Shown: one piece after another, positions 30,657-39,990 of the stretch
How the letters are laid out: each line of letters starts with the position of its first letter
Numbering within the stretch: position 1 is the stretch's first letter
Assembly (NCBI RefSeq): GCF_030818695.1
Contig: NZ_JAUTAR010000001.1
Coordinates: forward strand, 2,908,501 to 2,972,500
Source: Chryseobacterium sp. SORGH_AS_0447
Lineage (GTDB): Bacteria > Bacteroidota > Bacteroidia > Flavobacteriales > Weeksellaceae
Length of the DNA: 64,000 nucleotides
Direction of reading: 5' to 3'
Made by a program: the position numbers and the translations under genes
The notes under the pieces: model-generated
What the model was told of the DNA's origin: nothing
Database searches by the model: none
Seen by the model: the letters and a program-made list of their open reading frames with translations, nothing else

Positions 30657-32669
30657 ATGATTATGAAAAACATTCATTTTCTAAAATTTTTTTTTTCGAT
30701 ATCTACAATTATTTTGTTGACCTGCCCCATGCTATCCGTAAAAGCGCAGGCTTCCTTTTCCCGATCGGAAAAGATGGCGAACCTGGGCTATTTTTATCGG
30801 TTTACGGATACGGTGAAAAGCAAAAAGCTTCTGGCAGATGCCCTTTCCCTGGCAAGAGCTACGGGATCCAAACGAGATCAAGTGATCTGTCTTACTTTAT
30901 CGTCCTTCACCTACCGCAAACTGCGTGATATTAAAAAATTCAGTTTATGTGCAGAACAGGCGTATGATATTTCCACTACGACTGATGATGAATATGCAAA
31001 AGCTTACGGATATATGGCGATGGGTACCTTTAAGGCTTATTTTGATGAAAAAGCAGAAGCGCTGAATTATAGACTGAAAGGGTACGCTTTATTCAAAAAA
31101 CTTCGTTTATATTCACAGTGTGCTCAGATTAGTTCCGATATTTCTTACCTTTTTTCACCAGGCTCGGATGCGAAAATAAAAAAATATGCCCGTGAGGCTT
31201 TGTACTACGCAAAAAAGTCGCGGGATTTGGAAAGTATTCTCTATGCCCGCCTTGCCTATGGTTCTTATCTTATCCAAATGACCGAAAAACAAAGAAAAAA
31301 TGATAAACTTTGGAAAAATGCGGTGAAGTTTCAGGAACAGACGACCACCTTTGCCTCATCAAACTATACGAAAATTTCAAGTAAAACCAATATTGCGATA
31401 TCTCATATCAATTTGGCTGCTCTCTATGTGCAAAGGGTAAGACAGATGAACGAAAAACTGTTTCTAAAAGAACTCGAAACAGCTGAGAGTATCAGTAAAA
31501 AATATTACATAAAAAGTATTTATGGAAACAGTCTAGGAATGCGTGGGCAATATTTTATGCTGAATGGCGAATATGAAAAAGCAAAACGTATGTTCAACGA
31601 AGGGATTGCTTACCAGCACAGTCTTCCCTATACGGATAATGAGATGTATGCAAATTTTCATCAATCTCTGAAAGAAATAGCCGCTGCTCAAAAAGATTAT
31701 CATTCTTATTACAGATATGATCAGATTTTCAGTAAATACAACCAACTGAACTACGATGAAAACCTGCAGTCCAACCTGCAGAACGCAGAAATTAAATTTG
31801 AGTCCGAAAAGAAAATGCTGAGAATACGGCAATTGGAAAATGAAGCAAGGCTGCAAAAAAAGAATAAACAGTTGGGCTATGTGATTTCCGCCATTCTTTT
31901 CCTGATCATTATTTTTATTTATATTTCATTTTATTACCGAAAAAGATACTACCGCAAACAGGCAGAAAACCTTCAACAACAGCAGATCAACAATCAGCTT
32001 AAGCTCGATCTTCTGGAAAAAGATACCCTGGAACACCTTTTGGAAAAGCTTTCAATGGAAAGGAGGTTTCTAAGGTCTCAGATGGACCCGCACTTTATAT
32101 TCAATGCCCTTGGAAATATCCAAAGCGTTATTTTGCAGGGAGATAAAGCGAAAGCCGTTATGTATTTAAGTAAATTTGCAAAACTTACAAGGGATATCCT
32201 TGATCATTCGCGCCAGGAATCCGTTACTTTGGAGGAAGAAACCGAAACCCTGAAAACTTATATCGAGCTGCAGCAGCTTCGGCTCCAAAATGCTTTCGAT
32301 TACGAATTTGTTTTTGGAGAAGAGGTCGGCATGCAGGAACAGATCCCTCCGCTGCTCATACAGCCGCTTGTTGAAAATGCCATAGAACACGGCCTGAAGC
32401 CATTGGAAAAGCGAAAAGGAAAACTGGCCCTGACGTTTAAAAAGCAATCTGAAAACATCCTGATCTGCGTGGTGAAAGACAATGGGATAGGTTTGGAAGC
32501 CTCCAAAAAGAATCAGAAAATCAGCAGCCACCTGCCGCTGGCAACACGGATTACCCAGGAACGGCTTTCCCTGTATTCAGGAAAAAGAAAAGATCCTGCA
32601 ATTTCCTATTTTTATACTGCCAGTTCAGAAAACGGCTGTACCGTAACTATTCACATTCCTTTATTATAA
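30657..32669 (+). CDS. LytS-type histidine kinase with extracytoplasmic TPR sensor
   Basis: A 670-residue kinase. A signal-anchor (FFFSISTIILLTCPMLSVKA) precedes about 370 residues of TPR-like helical repeats. A transmembrane helix (about 406-428), a coiled coil rich in Gln and Leu, and the His_kinase domain follow. The phosphoacceptor His is in RSQMDPHFIFNALGNIQ (His about 478). The ATPase part has PLVENAIEHGL and KDNGIGL. The response regulator follows after 3 bases. TPR-sensing LytS kinases are common in Bacteroidota; the signal is unknown. Confidence 0.9.
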   Translation: MIMKNIHFLKFFFSISTIILLTCPMLSVKAQASFSRSEKMANLGYFYRFTDTVKSKKLLADALSLARATGSKRDQVICLTLSSFTYRKLRDIKKFSLCAEQAYDISTTTDDEYAKAYGYMAMGTFKAYFDEKAEALNYRLKGYALFKKLRLYSQCAQISSDISYLFSPGSDAKIKKYAREALYYAKKSRDLESILYARLAYGSYLIQMTEKQRKNDKLWKNAVKFQEQTTTFASSNYTKISSKTNIAISHINLAALYVQRVRQMNEKLFLKELETAESISKKYYIKSIYGNSLGMRGQYFMLNGEYEKAKRMFNEGIAYQHSLPYTDNEMYANFHQSLKEIAAAQKDYHSYYRYDQIFSKYNQLNYDENLQSNLQNAEIKFESEKKMLRIRQLENEARLQKKNKQLGYVISAILFLIIIFIYISFYYRKRYYRKQAENLQQQQINNQLKLDLLEKDTLEHLLEKLSMERRFLRSQMDPHFIFNALGNIQSVILQGDKAKAVMYLSKFAKLTRDILDHSRQESVTLEEETETLKTYIELQQLRLQNAFDYEFVFGEEVGMQEQIPPLLIQPLVENAIEHGLKPLEKRKGKLALTFKKQSENILICVVKDNGIGLEASKKNQKISSHLPLATRITQERLSLYSGKRKDPAISYFYTASSENGCTVTIHIPLL

Positions 32670-32672
32670 AAT

Positions 32673-33416
32673 ATGTATAAAGCTGTTATTATTGAAGACG
32701 AATACCATTTGAGAGAAGCTCTTTCCCTGCTGCTGGACATGGCAGTACCCGGCAAAATCCAGATAATTGGTTACGCGGAAGGACTGCCGGATGCCGTTAC
32801 CCTGATCGACAGGCTGAAACCTGACCTCGTATTTTTGGATATCAAACTGAAAAACGGGACCGGGTTTGAAGTCCTAAGTAAAATAAAATTCAAAGATTTC
32901 CATCTTATTTTTACCACAGCTTATGAAGAATATGCGGTCCGCGCCTTTAAATTTAATGCCATAGACTATCTGCTGAAACCTATCGATCCGGAAGAGCTGA
33001 AAAACACTATTGAACGCATTGAAAACAACAGACGGAAATATGTAGATTTAGATTCGTTGCCACCCATTTCTGCAGAATCCGGAAATATTCCCGAAAGAAT
33101 TGTACTTCCGACCCAGGAAGCCATGCATGTGGTGAAGCTGAAAAGTATTGTGCGCTGTGAAACATCCGGCTCCTACACGACATTTTTTCTTGAGAATGAA
33201 AAAAAAATTATTGTCTCCAAGCCGCTCAAGTATTATGAAGAGATCCTGGCGCCTCCGGGTTTTATGAGGGTGCACCAGTCTCATCTCATTAATGTAGATT
33301 TTATTACCAGCTATTCGAAAGACGGAATGATTACGCTACAGGACAATAGCACAATTCCTGTATCACGGGCCAACAGAGAATGTTTTTTCAGACTGCTGAA
33401 AAATGAACCGGAATGA
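32673..33416 (+). CDS. LytTR-family response regulator
   Basis: A 247-residue regulator. The receiver domain (1-120) has the acidic pair at E8/D9, phosphoacceptor D56 in DLVFLDIKL, and the Lys in DYLLKPID. The LytTR DNA-binding domain (about 140-245) contains VVKLKSIVRCETSGSYTTFF and FMRVHQSHLINVDFITSY. Partner of the TPR-kinase encoded 3 bases upstream. Targets are unknown; the DUF4870 gene and two surface-protein genes follow in the same direction. Confidence 0.92.
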   Translation: MYKAVIIEDEYHLREALSLLLDMAVPGKIQIIGYAEGLPDAVTLIDRLKPDLVFLDIKLKNGTGFEVLSKIKFKDFHLIFTTAYEEYAVRAFKFNAIDYLLKPIDPEELKNTIERIENNRRKYVDLDSLPPISAESGNIPERIVLPTQEAMHVVKLKSIVRCETSGSYTTFFLENEKKIIVSKPLKYYEEILAPPGFMRVHQSHLINVDFITSYSKDGMITLQDNSTIPVSRANRECFFRLLKNEPE

Positions 33417-33505
33417 ATATTCCCGAATACCAACCCCAACTGTACAAATACAAATCCGTCTGTTCTAAAAGTCAAGTCCTTATCACGCCCATGCCTGCAC
33501 ACCCC

Positions 33506-33513
33506 TACTTTTG
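33506..33513 (+). promoter_or_regulatory. -7 box for the DUF4870 gene
   Basis: TACTTTTG, an exact TAnnTTTG match, 18 bases before the ATG at 33531. It shows that the DUF4870 gene need not depend on the upstream kinase operon. Confidence 0.5.
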
Positions 33514-33530
33514 TATAAAATTAACTGATT

Positions 33531-33863
33531 ATGAGCAACAAAACATTGGCAATTCTATCCTATATTACCATCATCGGCTGGCTTATCGCTTATTTTAAAA
33601 GTAAGGACCATACGCACAAAAATGATGTTGTAACTTATCATTTAGAGCAGGGACTGGGTTTTTTTATCGTCTCTATCGTACTTAATATCCTTCTTTCCGT
33701 GATTACTTCCATTGTTCCGTCGCTTTACTTTATCAATATCATAGGCATCGTACTGCTGATCATCTGGATCATAGGTATCGTCCATGCGGCCAATGAAGAA
33801 AAAAAACCAATTCCGCTGATCGGAAAAATATTCGAAGGACAATTCGGATTTCTTCATAAGTAA
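33531..33863 (+). CDS. DUF4870-family small membrane protein
   Basis: A 110-residue protein with three to four hydrophobic segments. It matches the DUF4870 pattern: KTLAILSYITIIGWLIAYF at the start, THKNDVVTYHLEQGLGFFIV with the conserved His-Leu-x-Gln, and a final helix before EEKKPIPLIGKIF. The function of the family is unknown. It has its own -7 box and is followed after 45 bases by a surface-protein gene. Confidence 0.82.
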   Translation: MSNKTLAILSYITIIGWLIAYFKSKDHTHKNDVVTYHLEQGLGFFIVSIVLNILLSVITSIVPSLYFINIIGIVLLIIWIIGIVHAANEEKKPIPLIGKIFEGQFGFLHK

Positions 33864-33908
33864 GATGACTTACTTCTCCCCTCTTATACAAAACTGTTAT
33901 TTATATAA

Positions 33909-35216
33909 ATGAAAAAATTTTACACCATGGCGATAATGGCTTTGCCCATTATCGCTTTTTCTCAGGTAGGGATCAACACCACCAATCCCTTGGGAATTTT
34001 ACACATCGACGGAGCGAAAGATAACCCGATTTCCGGAACCCCGAATGCCAGCCAGCAGGCCAATGATATTGTAGCTACCGCAGATGGAAGGTTGGGAATA
34101 GGAACCCTATCTCCTACTGCGAGACTGGAACTGAACACCGCAAGCGGCAGCGCCCTAAAAATTACCGACGGCACACAAGGCATCGGGAAAGTGCTTACTT
34201 CAGACGCTTCCGGACTTGCCATCTGGCAGAGTATACCCGCCTGGGGAATCTCTGGAAACAATGCAACTGACGCGACGGCTCTCAATGCTTTGGGGACAAA
34301 ATTCATCGGAACCACTGATGCCCATTCGTTTGTTATTAAAACCAACAACAATTTGGCAGGCTATATCGGGACCGCGTCCTCTGATAATCTTACCCTTGGA
34401 GTAAATGCCGGGAAATCCGATACAACGGGTAATCTGAACGTTTTTTTGGGTAACGAGGCGGGTGCCGCCAATACCGTGGGAAGCTCCAATGTGTTTGTCG
34501 GACCGTACTCAGGGACTTCCAATATCGGAGGGAACTCCAATGTTTTCATGGGTTATAATTCCGGAAGCAACAGCACCGGTGATGCCAATGCTTTTGTAGG
34601 AACATGGGCGGGAAATACCAATACGAGCGGAGGATACAATGTATTTATGGGATATCAGGCGGGAAAAAGCAATACTTCAGGAAGCAATAATGTTGCTTTG
34701 GGAACCTTGGCTGGGAATACCATTACCACGGGCGGTAACAATACTTTTATAGGAACCGGTGCAGACGCAGATTCCAACAACCTTACCAACGCCACCGCGA
34801 TCGGTTACGGAGCGAAAGTAAGCAGCAGCAACAGCCTGGTACTGGGAGGTACAGGAAGTGTAGCGGTAAATGTAGGCATAGGAACCTCTTCCCCGGCCTC
34901 CAGACTGGAAGTCGATGGTGCCTCTACCAACAAATTAGCTTACAACGCCGGAGCTTCTGCCACCATTGATTTCTCAAAAAGTAATCTTGCCTATACAACG
35001 GCAAGCGCTACAGCCTTTACCCTAAACAACGTTAAAGACGGCGGAACCTATACCCTGAGTGTTCGGGGAACGACAAGCGGAACCTCCTCCTTTACGGCCT
35101 CAGGCTTTACGGTAAAATACGTGCACAACACGGCAACGATCGCCAATAAGGAAACCCTGTACACCTTTATGGTGATCGGGACTACGGTATATGTTCATAT
35201 GATTTCAGGATTTTAA
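33909..35216 (+). CDS. Secreted surface protein with YadA-head-like repeats
   Basis: A 435-residue secreted protein. A short signal peptide ends at IIAFSQ, then comes the VGINTTNPLGILHIDG module shared with three other proteins in the window. Residues about 170-320 are a run of 15-20-residue repeats of the form SNVFMGYNSGSNSTGDAN, resembling the left-handed beta-roll of trimeric autotransporter heads and tail fibres. A C-terminal domain (about 330-435) ends TTVYVHMISGF. No type IX sorting domain or membrane anchor is seen. Likely trimeric and surface-exposed or extracellular, by analogy. Confidence 0.65.
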   Translation: MKKFYTMAIMALPIIAFSQVGINTTNPLGILHIDGAKDNPISGTPNASQQANDIVATADGRLGIGTLSPTARLELNTASGSALKITDGTQGIGKVLTSDASGLAIWQSIPAWGISGNNATDATALNALGTKFIGTTDAHSFVIKTNNNLAGYIGTASSDNLTLGVNAGKSDTTGNLNVFLGNEAGAANTVGSSNVFVGPYSGTSNIGGNSNVFMGYNSGSNSTGDANAFVGTWAGNTNTSGGYNVFMGYQAGKSNTSGSNNVALGTLAGNTITTGGNNTFIGTGADADSNNLTNATAIGYGAKVSSSNSLVLGGTGSVAVNVGIGTSSPASRLEVDGASTNKLAYNAGASATIDFSKSNLAYTTASATAFTLNNVKDGGTYTLSVRGTTSGTSSFTASGFTVKYVHNTATIANKETLYTFMVIGTTVYVHMISGF

Positions 35217-35231
35217 AAGGCTCCATTTCAT

Positions 35232-36683
35232 ATGAAAAAGTATATTTTAAGATATTTTATCCTGACGTTATCGGTAGTAACCACAGGAATAAAGGCTCAG
35301 ATGGTAGGAACACCACACCTATCCTTTTATCCGGTAACAGCAAGATACGGAGGAACGGATCAGGATTACCTGTATTCCATTTCAAATACATCAGACGGAG
35401 GATTTATCATGGGAGGCTACTCTGCTTCGGCATCGGCCGGATCGGGAGACCAGATCGGAAGCACAGGCAAAGGCGGAATGGATTACTGGATCGTAAAAAC
35501 GGACAATACAGGAAATATTCAGTGGCAGAAACGTTATGGAGGATCGGGAAACGATCAGCTGTACAAAGTGTTTCAAACTGCTGACAGCGGCTATATCCTA
35601 TTGGGAAGATCCGAGGCCGGCTCGGCATTATCAGGAGATCAGGCCGGTATTTCGGGAAAAGGAGCAACCGATTACTGGATCATTAAAACCGATGCTGCCG
35701 GAAATATCCAGTGGCAGAAAAGATATGGCGGAGCGGGTGACGATATTGTGAATAGCGCCAACTGTATCGTACAGACTGCCGACGGCGGTTATTTTATCGG
35801 AGGATATTCTGTTGAAGCATCGGCAAACACAGCAGATCAGACCGGAAACACCAATTACGGAAGTTATGATTACTGGGTGCTGAAAACCGATGGCAACGGG
35901 AATATCCAGTGGCAGAAAAGATACGGAGGTTCCAACGAAGACTACCTTTATTCCGTAAAGCAAACGCAGGACGGAGGATACATCATCGGAGGAAACTCCG
36001 ATATTGCCAGTAATGGCACCCAGTCGGGTCTATCATGGAAGGGATATTTTGACTATTGGGTTATCAAAACCGATGCTGCGGGAACCGTTGAGTGGCAAAA
36101 GGCTTACGGAGCAGAATGGAATGATTATATGTATGATGTTATTCAGACTAATGAAGGAGGATATGCCATCGCCGGTTACTCGATGCCAGGATTGATGCCG
36201 GCATCAGGAGGAGATCTGAGTGGAGTTCAGGTTACGCCTGGAGCTGACGGTACGAATTTCTGGATCATAAAGACCGGCAGCACCGGAGATATCCAGTGGC
36301 AGAAATTATACGGCGGTTCCGGCGAAGACTTTTGTTATGCCATAAAACAGACATCGGATAATGGTTTCATCGTCGGAGGTTTTGCAGACGCAAATTCTGC
36401 CAATACGGGAGATCAGGCAGGAAGTACAGGCTACGGCGGAAATGATTATTGGGTACTGAAAACCGACAGTTCCGGAAGCATCCAGTGGCAGAAAAGATAC
36501 GGTGGCGCTGATGATGATTTTCTATATACTATTTCCGAAACGGCAAACAGTTTTATCCTGGGTGGATTTTCGGCAGAAGGTTCATTCAATACAGGGAATC
36601 AGGCAGGAACAAATAAACAGGGCGGATTCGATTTTTGGGTAATTAAAACCGATAAAAACGGCAACATCAGTATGATGAGGTAA
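35232..36683 (+). CDS. Secreted protein, predicted seven-bladed beta-propeller
   Basis: A 483-residue protein with a signal peptide ending GIKAQ. Seven tandem repeats of about 60-65 residues follow, each with the core pattern DGGYIIGG, then GDQ.G..G...DYW(V/I)(I/L)KTD.(N/D/A)GNIQWQKRYGG. I count seven WxxKT(D/G) motifs, so a closed seven-blade propeller is the natural reading. The chain ends GNISMMR without a sorting domain. It begins 15 bases after the YadA-head-like gene, so both are likely co-expressed. Function unknown; perhaps protein or glycan binding. Confidence 0.7.
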   Translation: MKKYILRYFILTLSVVTTGIKAQMVGTPHLSFYPVTARYGGTDQDYLYSISNTSDGGFIMGGYSASASAGSGDQIGSTGKGGMDYWIVKTDNTGNIQWQKRYGGSGNDQLYKVFQTADSGYILLGRSEAGSALSGDQAGISGKGATDYWIIKTDAAGNIQWQKRYGGAGDDIVNSANCIVQTADGGYFIGGYSVEASANTADQTGNTNYGSYDYWVLKTDGNGNIQWQKRYGGSNEDYLYSVKQTQDGGYIIGGNSDIASNGTQSGLSWKGYFDYWVIKTDAAGTVEWQKAYGAEWNDYMYDVIQTNEGGYAIAGYSMPGLMPASGGDLSGVQVTPGADGTNFWIIKTGSTGDIQWQKLYGGSGEDFCYAIKQTSDNGFIVGGFADANSANTGDQAGSTGYGGNDYWVLKTDSSGSIQWQKRYGGADDDFLYTISETANSFILGGFSAEGSFNTGNQAGTNKQGGFDFWVIKTDKNGNISMMR

Positions 36684-36717
36684 TACGGATGGTTTGCCCT
36701 GTCATTAACGACTGCAC

Positions 36718-36749
36718 CAATGCCCTGTCTTCGGACGGGGCATTGCTTT
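36718..36749 (+). terminator. Rho-independent terminator with UUCG tetraloop
   Basis: CAATGCCCTGTC/GACGGGGCATTG, a 12-bp stem with one G-T pair closing a TTCG tetraloop. The tail GCTTTGAT is only moderately T-rich. Placed 34 bases after the propeller gene, between convergent genes. Confidence 0.7.
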
Positions 36750-36792
36750 GATAAGTATATTTCTGAATATATACAATTGGTCTGAAATACAA

Positions 36793-37482
36793 TTATTTCC
36801 CTAAAAACGTCCTTGCAAAAGCTTCAAAATCTTCTTTATAACTCCGGCCTACAGGAACAGAAATATTCCCGACCAGAATTTCCTGGCTGTTGAGTGAAGT
36901 AACATGTGATGAATTAACCAGAAACGACCGATGAATTCTGACAAAACCTTTGTCAACAAGGTCGGATGCCACGCCGGAAACCGTCATTTTGGAAACAGTA
37001 AGGCACCGATCCCGGAGATAAACTTTAAGGTCATTCCCAAAACTTTCGAAGTACAGAATGTCTTTCAAAAAAATTTTATGACTGAATCCTTCCGATTTAA
37101 AAATCATAAAATCAGGCTGCTGAATGGCAGGCTCTTTTTTCATCATACGCTGTATGGATCTGAAAAACCGTTCGAAGGTAATCGGTTTCAGCAGATAATC
37201 TACGGCTTCCAGCTCAAAACCGTCGATCGCATAATCGCGGTAAGCTGTTGTGAAGATCGTAGCCGGTTTTTTATCGAGAGATTTTAGAAATTCAATCCCG
37301 TTCAGATCCGGCATCTGAATATCAAGAAACATCAGATCGACCTGCGGATTCTGTAAAATCCGGTATGCCTCCATTGCATTTTTACCGGTTGCTACCACTT
37401 CCAGCTCTTCAATTTTAGAGATATGATTTTCCAGCAGCGTGATGGCTAACGGTTCATCGTCGATAATAATACATTTAATCAT
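36793..37482 (-). CDS. LytTR-family response regulator
   Basis: A 229-residue regulator. The receiver domain has D8/D9, phosphoacceptor D54 in DLMFLDIQMPDLNG, and DYLLKPIT with the conserved Lys. The LytTR domain (about 125-229) has ILYFESFGNDLKVYL and FVRIHRSFLVNSSHVTSL. It overlaps the sensor kinase gene by 8 bases and forms a normal pair with it. No target operon is evident nearby. Confidence 0.92.
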   Translation of the reverse strand: MIKCIIIDDEPLAITLLENHISKIEELEVVATGKNAMEAYRILQNPQVDLMFLDIQMPDLNGIEFLKSLDKKPATIFTTAYRDYAIDGFELEAVDYLLKPITFERFFRSIQRMMKKEPAIQQPDFMIFKSEGFSHKIFLKDILYFESFGNDLKVYLRDRCLTVSKMTVSGVASDLVDKGFVRIHRSFLVNSSHVTSLNSQEILVGNISVPVGRSYKEDFEAFARTFLGK

Positions 37483-38539
37483 AAAGCAAAGGGGTTTTAA
37501 TTTTTACCAAAAACCGGTCTTTGTCCTTGTCAACCTCCAGCAAATAACGGTCGGCGTAATATAATTCAAGCTGTTGCTTGACGTTCTGCAATCCTATTCC
37601 TTTCCTTTCATTTTCCGCGCTGTTGCCTAAAAAAGTGTTTTCAACAAGAAATACGGCAGAACCGGTATCGGTAACCAGGGAAATAAGAATCTCTACCTTT
37701 CCGCCGGTTTTTTCTGCGCCGTGCTTAAAAGCATTCTCTACCAGGGAAAGATAGACCAACGGCGGAACGGAGGCCGGAAATTGTATATTTTCCGATACGG
37801 TTACCTTCAGACGGTCGTCATACCGGAGTTTTTCAAGCTCAATATAATCTTTGACGATCTGCATTTCTTCGGCAACAGTCACTATTTTGTATTGTCCTTT
37901 TCCCAATACATAATCCAGGATGTCGGACAGGCGGCCGATGGATGGAGCCGTCGCTTTTGAATCGGAAAGAGCCAGGGAGTAAATATTGTTTAATGTATTG
38001 AATAAAAAATGCGGATTAAGCTGGGATTTCAGGACTTTTAGTTCGAGTTCAGCTTTTTCTTTCTGAAGCCGGAGCCGGCTGTGCTTCTCATTCTTATACC
38101 GCAGAATAAACATGATGGCGGTGAAAATGAAGGTTCCGGATACAATCGGAAGAAGATAATAGAACAGCAGATACTTGACGTCGGTAAAAATCTCAGCGAG
38201 GCTTTCCCTGGGATAATCTGCGAAAAAGGGCTCTGCCAGATAGATAATAAATATCCGGTTTACGATCCCGAGAATATACAGGCTGACTAAACAGCAGACC
38301 GTAAATAGAAAATACCTTCCGGAATCAAAGTATTTCCTGACGAGCACAAAATAGATAAAATGGGCCCCGATGATCTGGAAAATCCAGTGGCAGAAATCAT
38401 AATAGAATACTTCGCTGAAATCGGGATAATCGTGCTCGCCATAATTTCTGGCAATCCCGAACATCAGTAAAGCGATCCAGAAGAGGATCTGGTATCCGGT
38501 TTCTTTTCTGAGCTTTAGTTTCAGGGCTGTATTCATCAT
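37475..38539 (-). CDS. LytS-type membrane histidine kinase
   Basis: A 354-residue kinase from the ATG at 38539; the frame two codons longer begins at TTG inside the promoter box. Four membrane helices lie in the first ~150 residues. A coiled coil and the His_kinase domain follow, with LKSQLNPHFLFNTLNNIYSL carrying the phosphoacceptor His. The ATPase part includes LVENAFKHGAE and GIGLQNVKQQLEL. Partner of the LytTR regulator encoded with an 8-base overlap. The transcript may be nearly leaderless. Confidence 0.88.
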   Translation of the reverse strand: MMNTALKLKLRKETGYQILFWIALLMFGIARNYGEHDYPDFSEVFYYDFCHWIFQIIGAHFIYFVLVRKYFDSGRYFLFTVCCLVSLYILGIVNRIFIIYLAEPFFADYPRESLAEIFTDVKYLLFYYLLPIVSGTFIFTAIMFILRYKNEKHSRLRLQKEKAELELKVLKSQLNPHFLFNTLNNIYSLALSDSKATAPSIGRLSDILDYVLGKGQYKIVTVAEEMQIVKDYIELEKLRYDDRLKVTVSENIQFPASVPPLVYLSLVENAFKHGAEKTGGKVEILISLVTDTGSAVFLVENTFLGNSAENERKGIGLQNVKQQLELYYADRYLLEVDKDKDRFLVKIKTPLLYD

Positions 38540-38542
38540 CTT

Positions 38543-38550
38543 CAAAATTA
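38543..38550 (-). promoter_or_regulatory. -7 box directly abutting the kinase start
   Basis: TAATTTTG on the minus strand, an exact TAnnTTTG match, ends only 3 bases before the ATG at 38539. The expected transcript start is at or within a few bases of the start codon. Confidence 0.45.
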
Positions 38551-38722
38551 CGGATTAAAACCGGTTTCCGCCGGAAAAGGGGTTGAAAGCAACCTCTATT
38601 CATGTAGACGGCATATTTCCGTCCACGAAAGCAGAAAATGGATTTTCAACATCAAAATACTGCTGTCTGCGGCAGATGAAAAAATATGATCTATCACTGA
38701 CGGAACTTTGCAAAAACAAAAT

Positions 38723-39862
38723 ATGCAAAACACCATCAAATTTAATGGGCTCGATCATCTCCGGGCACTTGCCATTGTATTGGTATTCATTTATCATTAC
38801 AGGATGTTTCCTCATCCTGCCTGGATCGATACGGTAGGCTGGATCGGCTGGACGGGAGTCGATCTCTTTTTCGTCATCAGCGGATTTCTAATTTCCAGTC
38901 AGCTTTTCCAGGAAACCGGGAAACATGGGACGATCAGGCTGAATATCTTTTTTACCAAACGGTTTTTCCGGATTATCCCGCCGTATATTTTTACACTGGC
39001 TTTATATTTCTGCCTTCCAGTATTCAGGGAACGGGAAGCGCTTCCTGCTTTTTGGAAATTTGTTTCCTTCACGCAGAATTTCGGGCTTAATGTTATTGAT
39101 AAAGGAACTTTTTCCCATGCCTGGTCTTTATGCATTGAAGAACAGTTTTACCTGATCCTTCCCTTTCTCCTCCTTTTTCTGGGGAAATTCCGATCGATCC
39201 GTTTTGTGATTCCCGGAGCTGTTTTTCTGATTATTGCCTCACTTGCTTTACGCTATTACGCCTGGCATGAATACGCCGTTCCGAACAGCAGCAGCCCGGA
39301 TTTCTGGAAGGTTTGGTATATGAAAATTTATTATCCGACATATACCCGGTTCGACGGGCTTGCGGTAGGGGTACTGATCGGTTGTTTGCACCAGTATTTC
39401 CCGAGGTTAAGGTCTTTTATTCATGCAAAGGGAAATATGCTCCTGATCATCGGACTGCTTTCGGTTGCACTTTCTTTATTTTTCTGCCGGGATCAGTATT
39501 CTGAAGACGCTTCGGTTTTCGGGTTTACCCTGATCGCCATCAGCTATGGGCTCGTACTGATGGGAGCCATTTCCGGTTCATCTTTTTTAGGCAGGAAAAG
39601 TTATTTTTTAACTTCATATTTAGCCGTTCTCTCTTACTCGATTTACCTTTCCCACAAAGGAATCATTCATCTTGTACAACTTTTTACAGATCAAAGTATA
39701 TTCCCGGCGTCAGGCAGTTCCATGTTTATCATCTGCTTTCTGGCCTGTTTAGGCGGCGGCCTTTTTTACCGATATGTGATTGAAAAACCTTCGGCGCTTT
39801 TTAAAAATAAAATTTTAGACAATCAACAGTATAAAATTGCCCGGAAGAAATTTAAAAGGTAA
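38723..39862 (+). CDS. Acyltransferase-3 family membrane protein
   Basis: A 379-residue membrane O-acyltransferase from the ATG at 38723; the longer frame starts at TTG. About ten hydrophobic segments. Family hallmarks: FNGLDHLRALAIVLVFIYHY with the near-terminal Arg and His, GVDLFFVISGFLIS, and FFTKRFFRIIPPY. SLCIEEQFYLILPFLL is also typical. These enzymes transfer acetyl or other acyl groups to surface polysaccharide, lipid or small molecules. No glycan genes are adjacent, so the acceptor is unknown. Probably monocistronic. Confidence 0.88.
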   Translation: MQNTIKFNGLDHLRALAIVLVFIYHYRMFPHPAWIDTVGWIGWTGVDLFFVISGFLISSQLFQETGKHGTIRLNIFFTKRFFRIIPPYIFTLALYFCLPVFREREALPAFWKFVSFTQNFGLNVIDKGTFSHAWSLCIEEQFYLILPFLLLFLGKFRSIRFVIPGAVFLIIASLALRYYAWHEYAVPNSSSPDFWKVWYMKIYYPTYTRFDGLAVGVLIGCLHQYFPRLRSFIHAKGNMLLIIGLLSVALSLFFCRDQYSEDASVFGFTLIAISYGLVLMGAISGSSFLGRKSYFLTSYLAVLSYSIYLSHKGIIHLVQLFTDQSIFPASGSSMFIICFLACLGGGLFYRYVIEKPSALFKNKILDNQQYKIARKKFKR

Positions 39863-39990
39863 AAATTCATCCGTTTTGTAATGACGAGGCAACTCATGTT
39901 CTTAAAGATCATTGCTACAATATTTGGCATTTTAAATTTAATTAAAAATCTTCAGTTCATTTTAGAACATAATTTAAATCCTGTCTTTAT

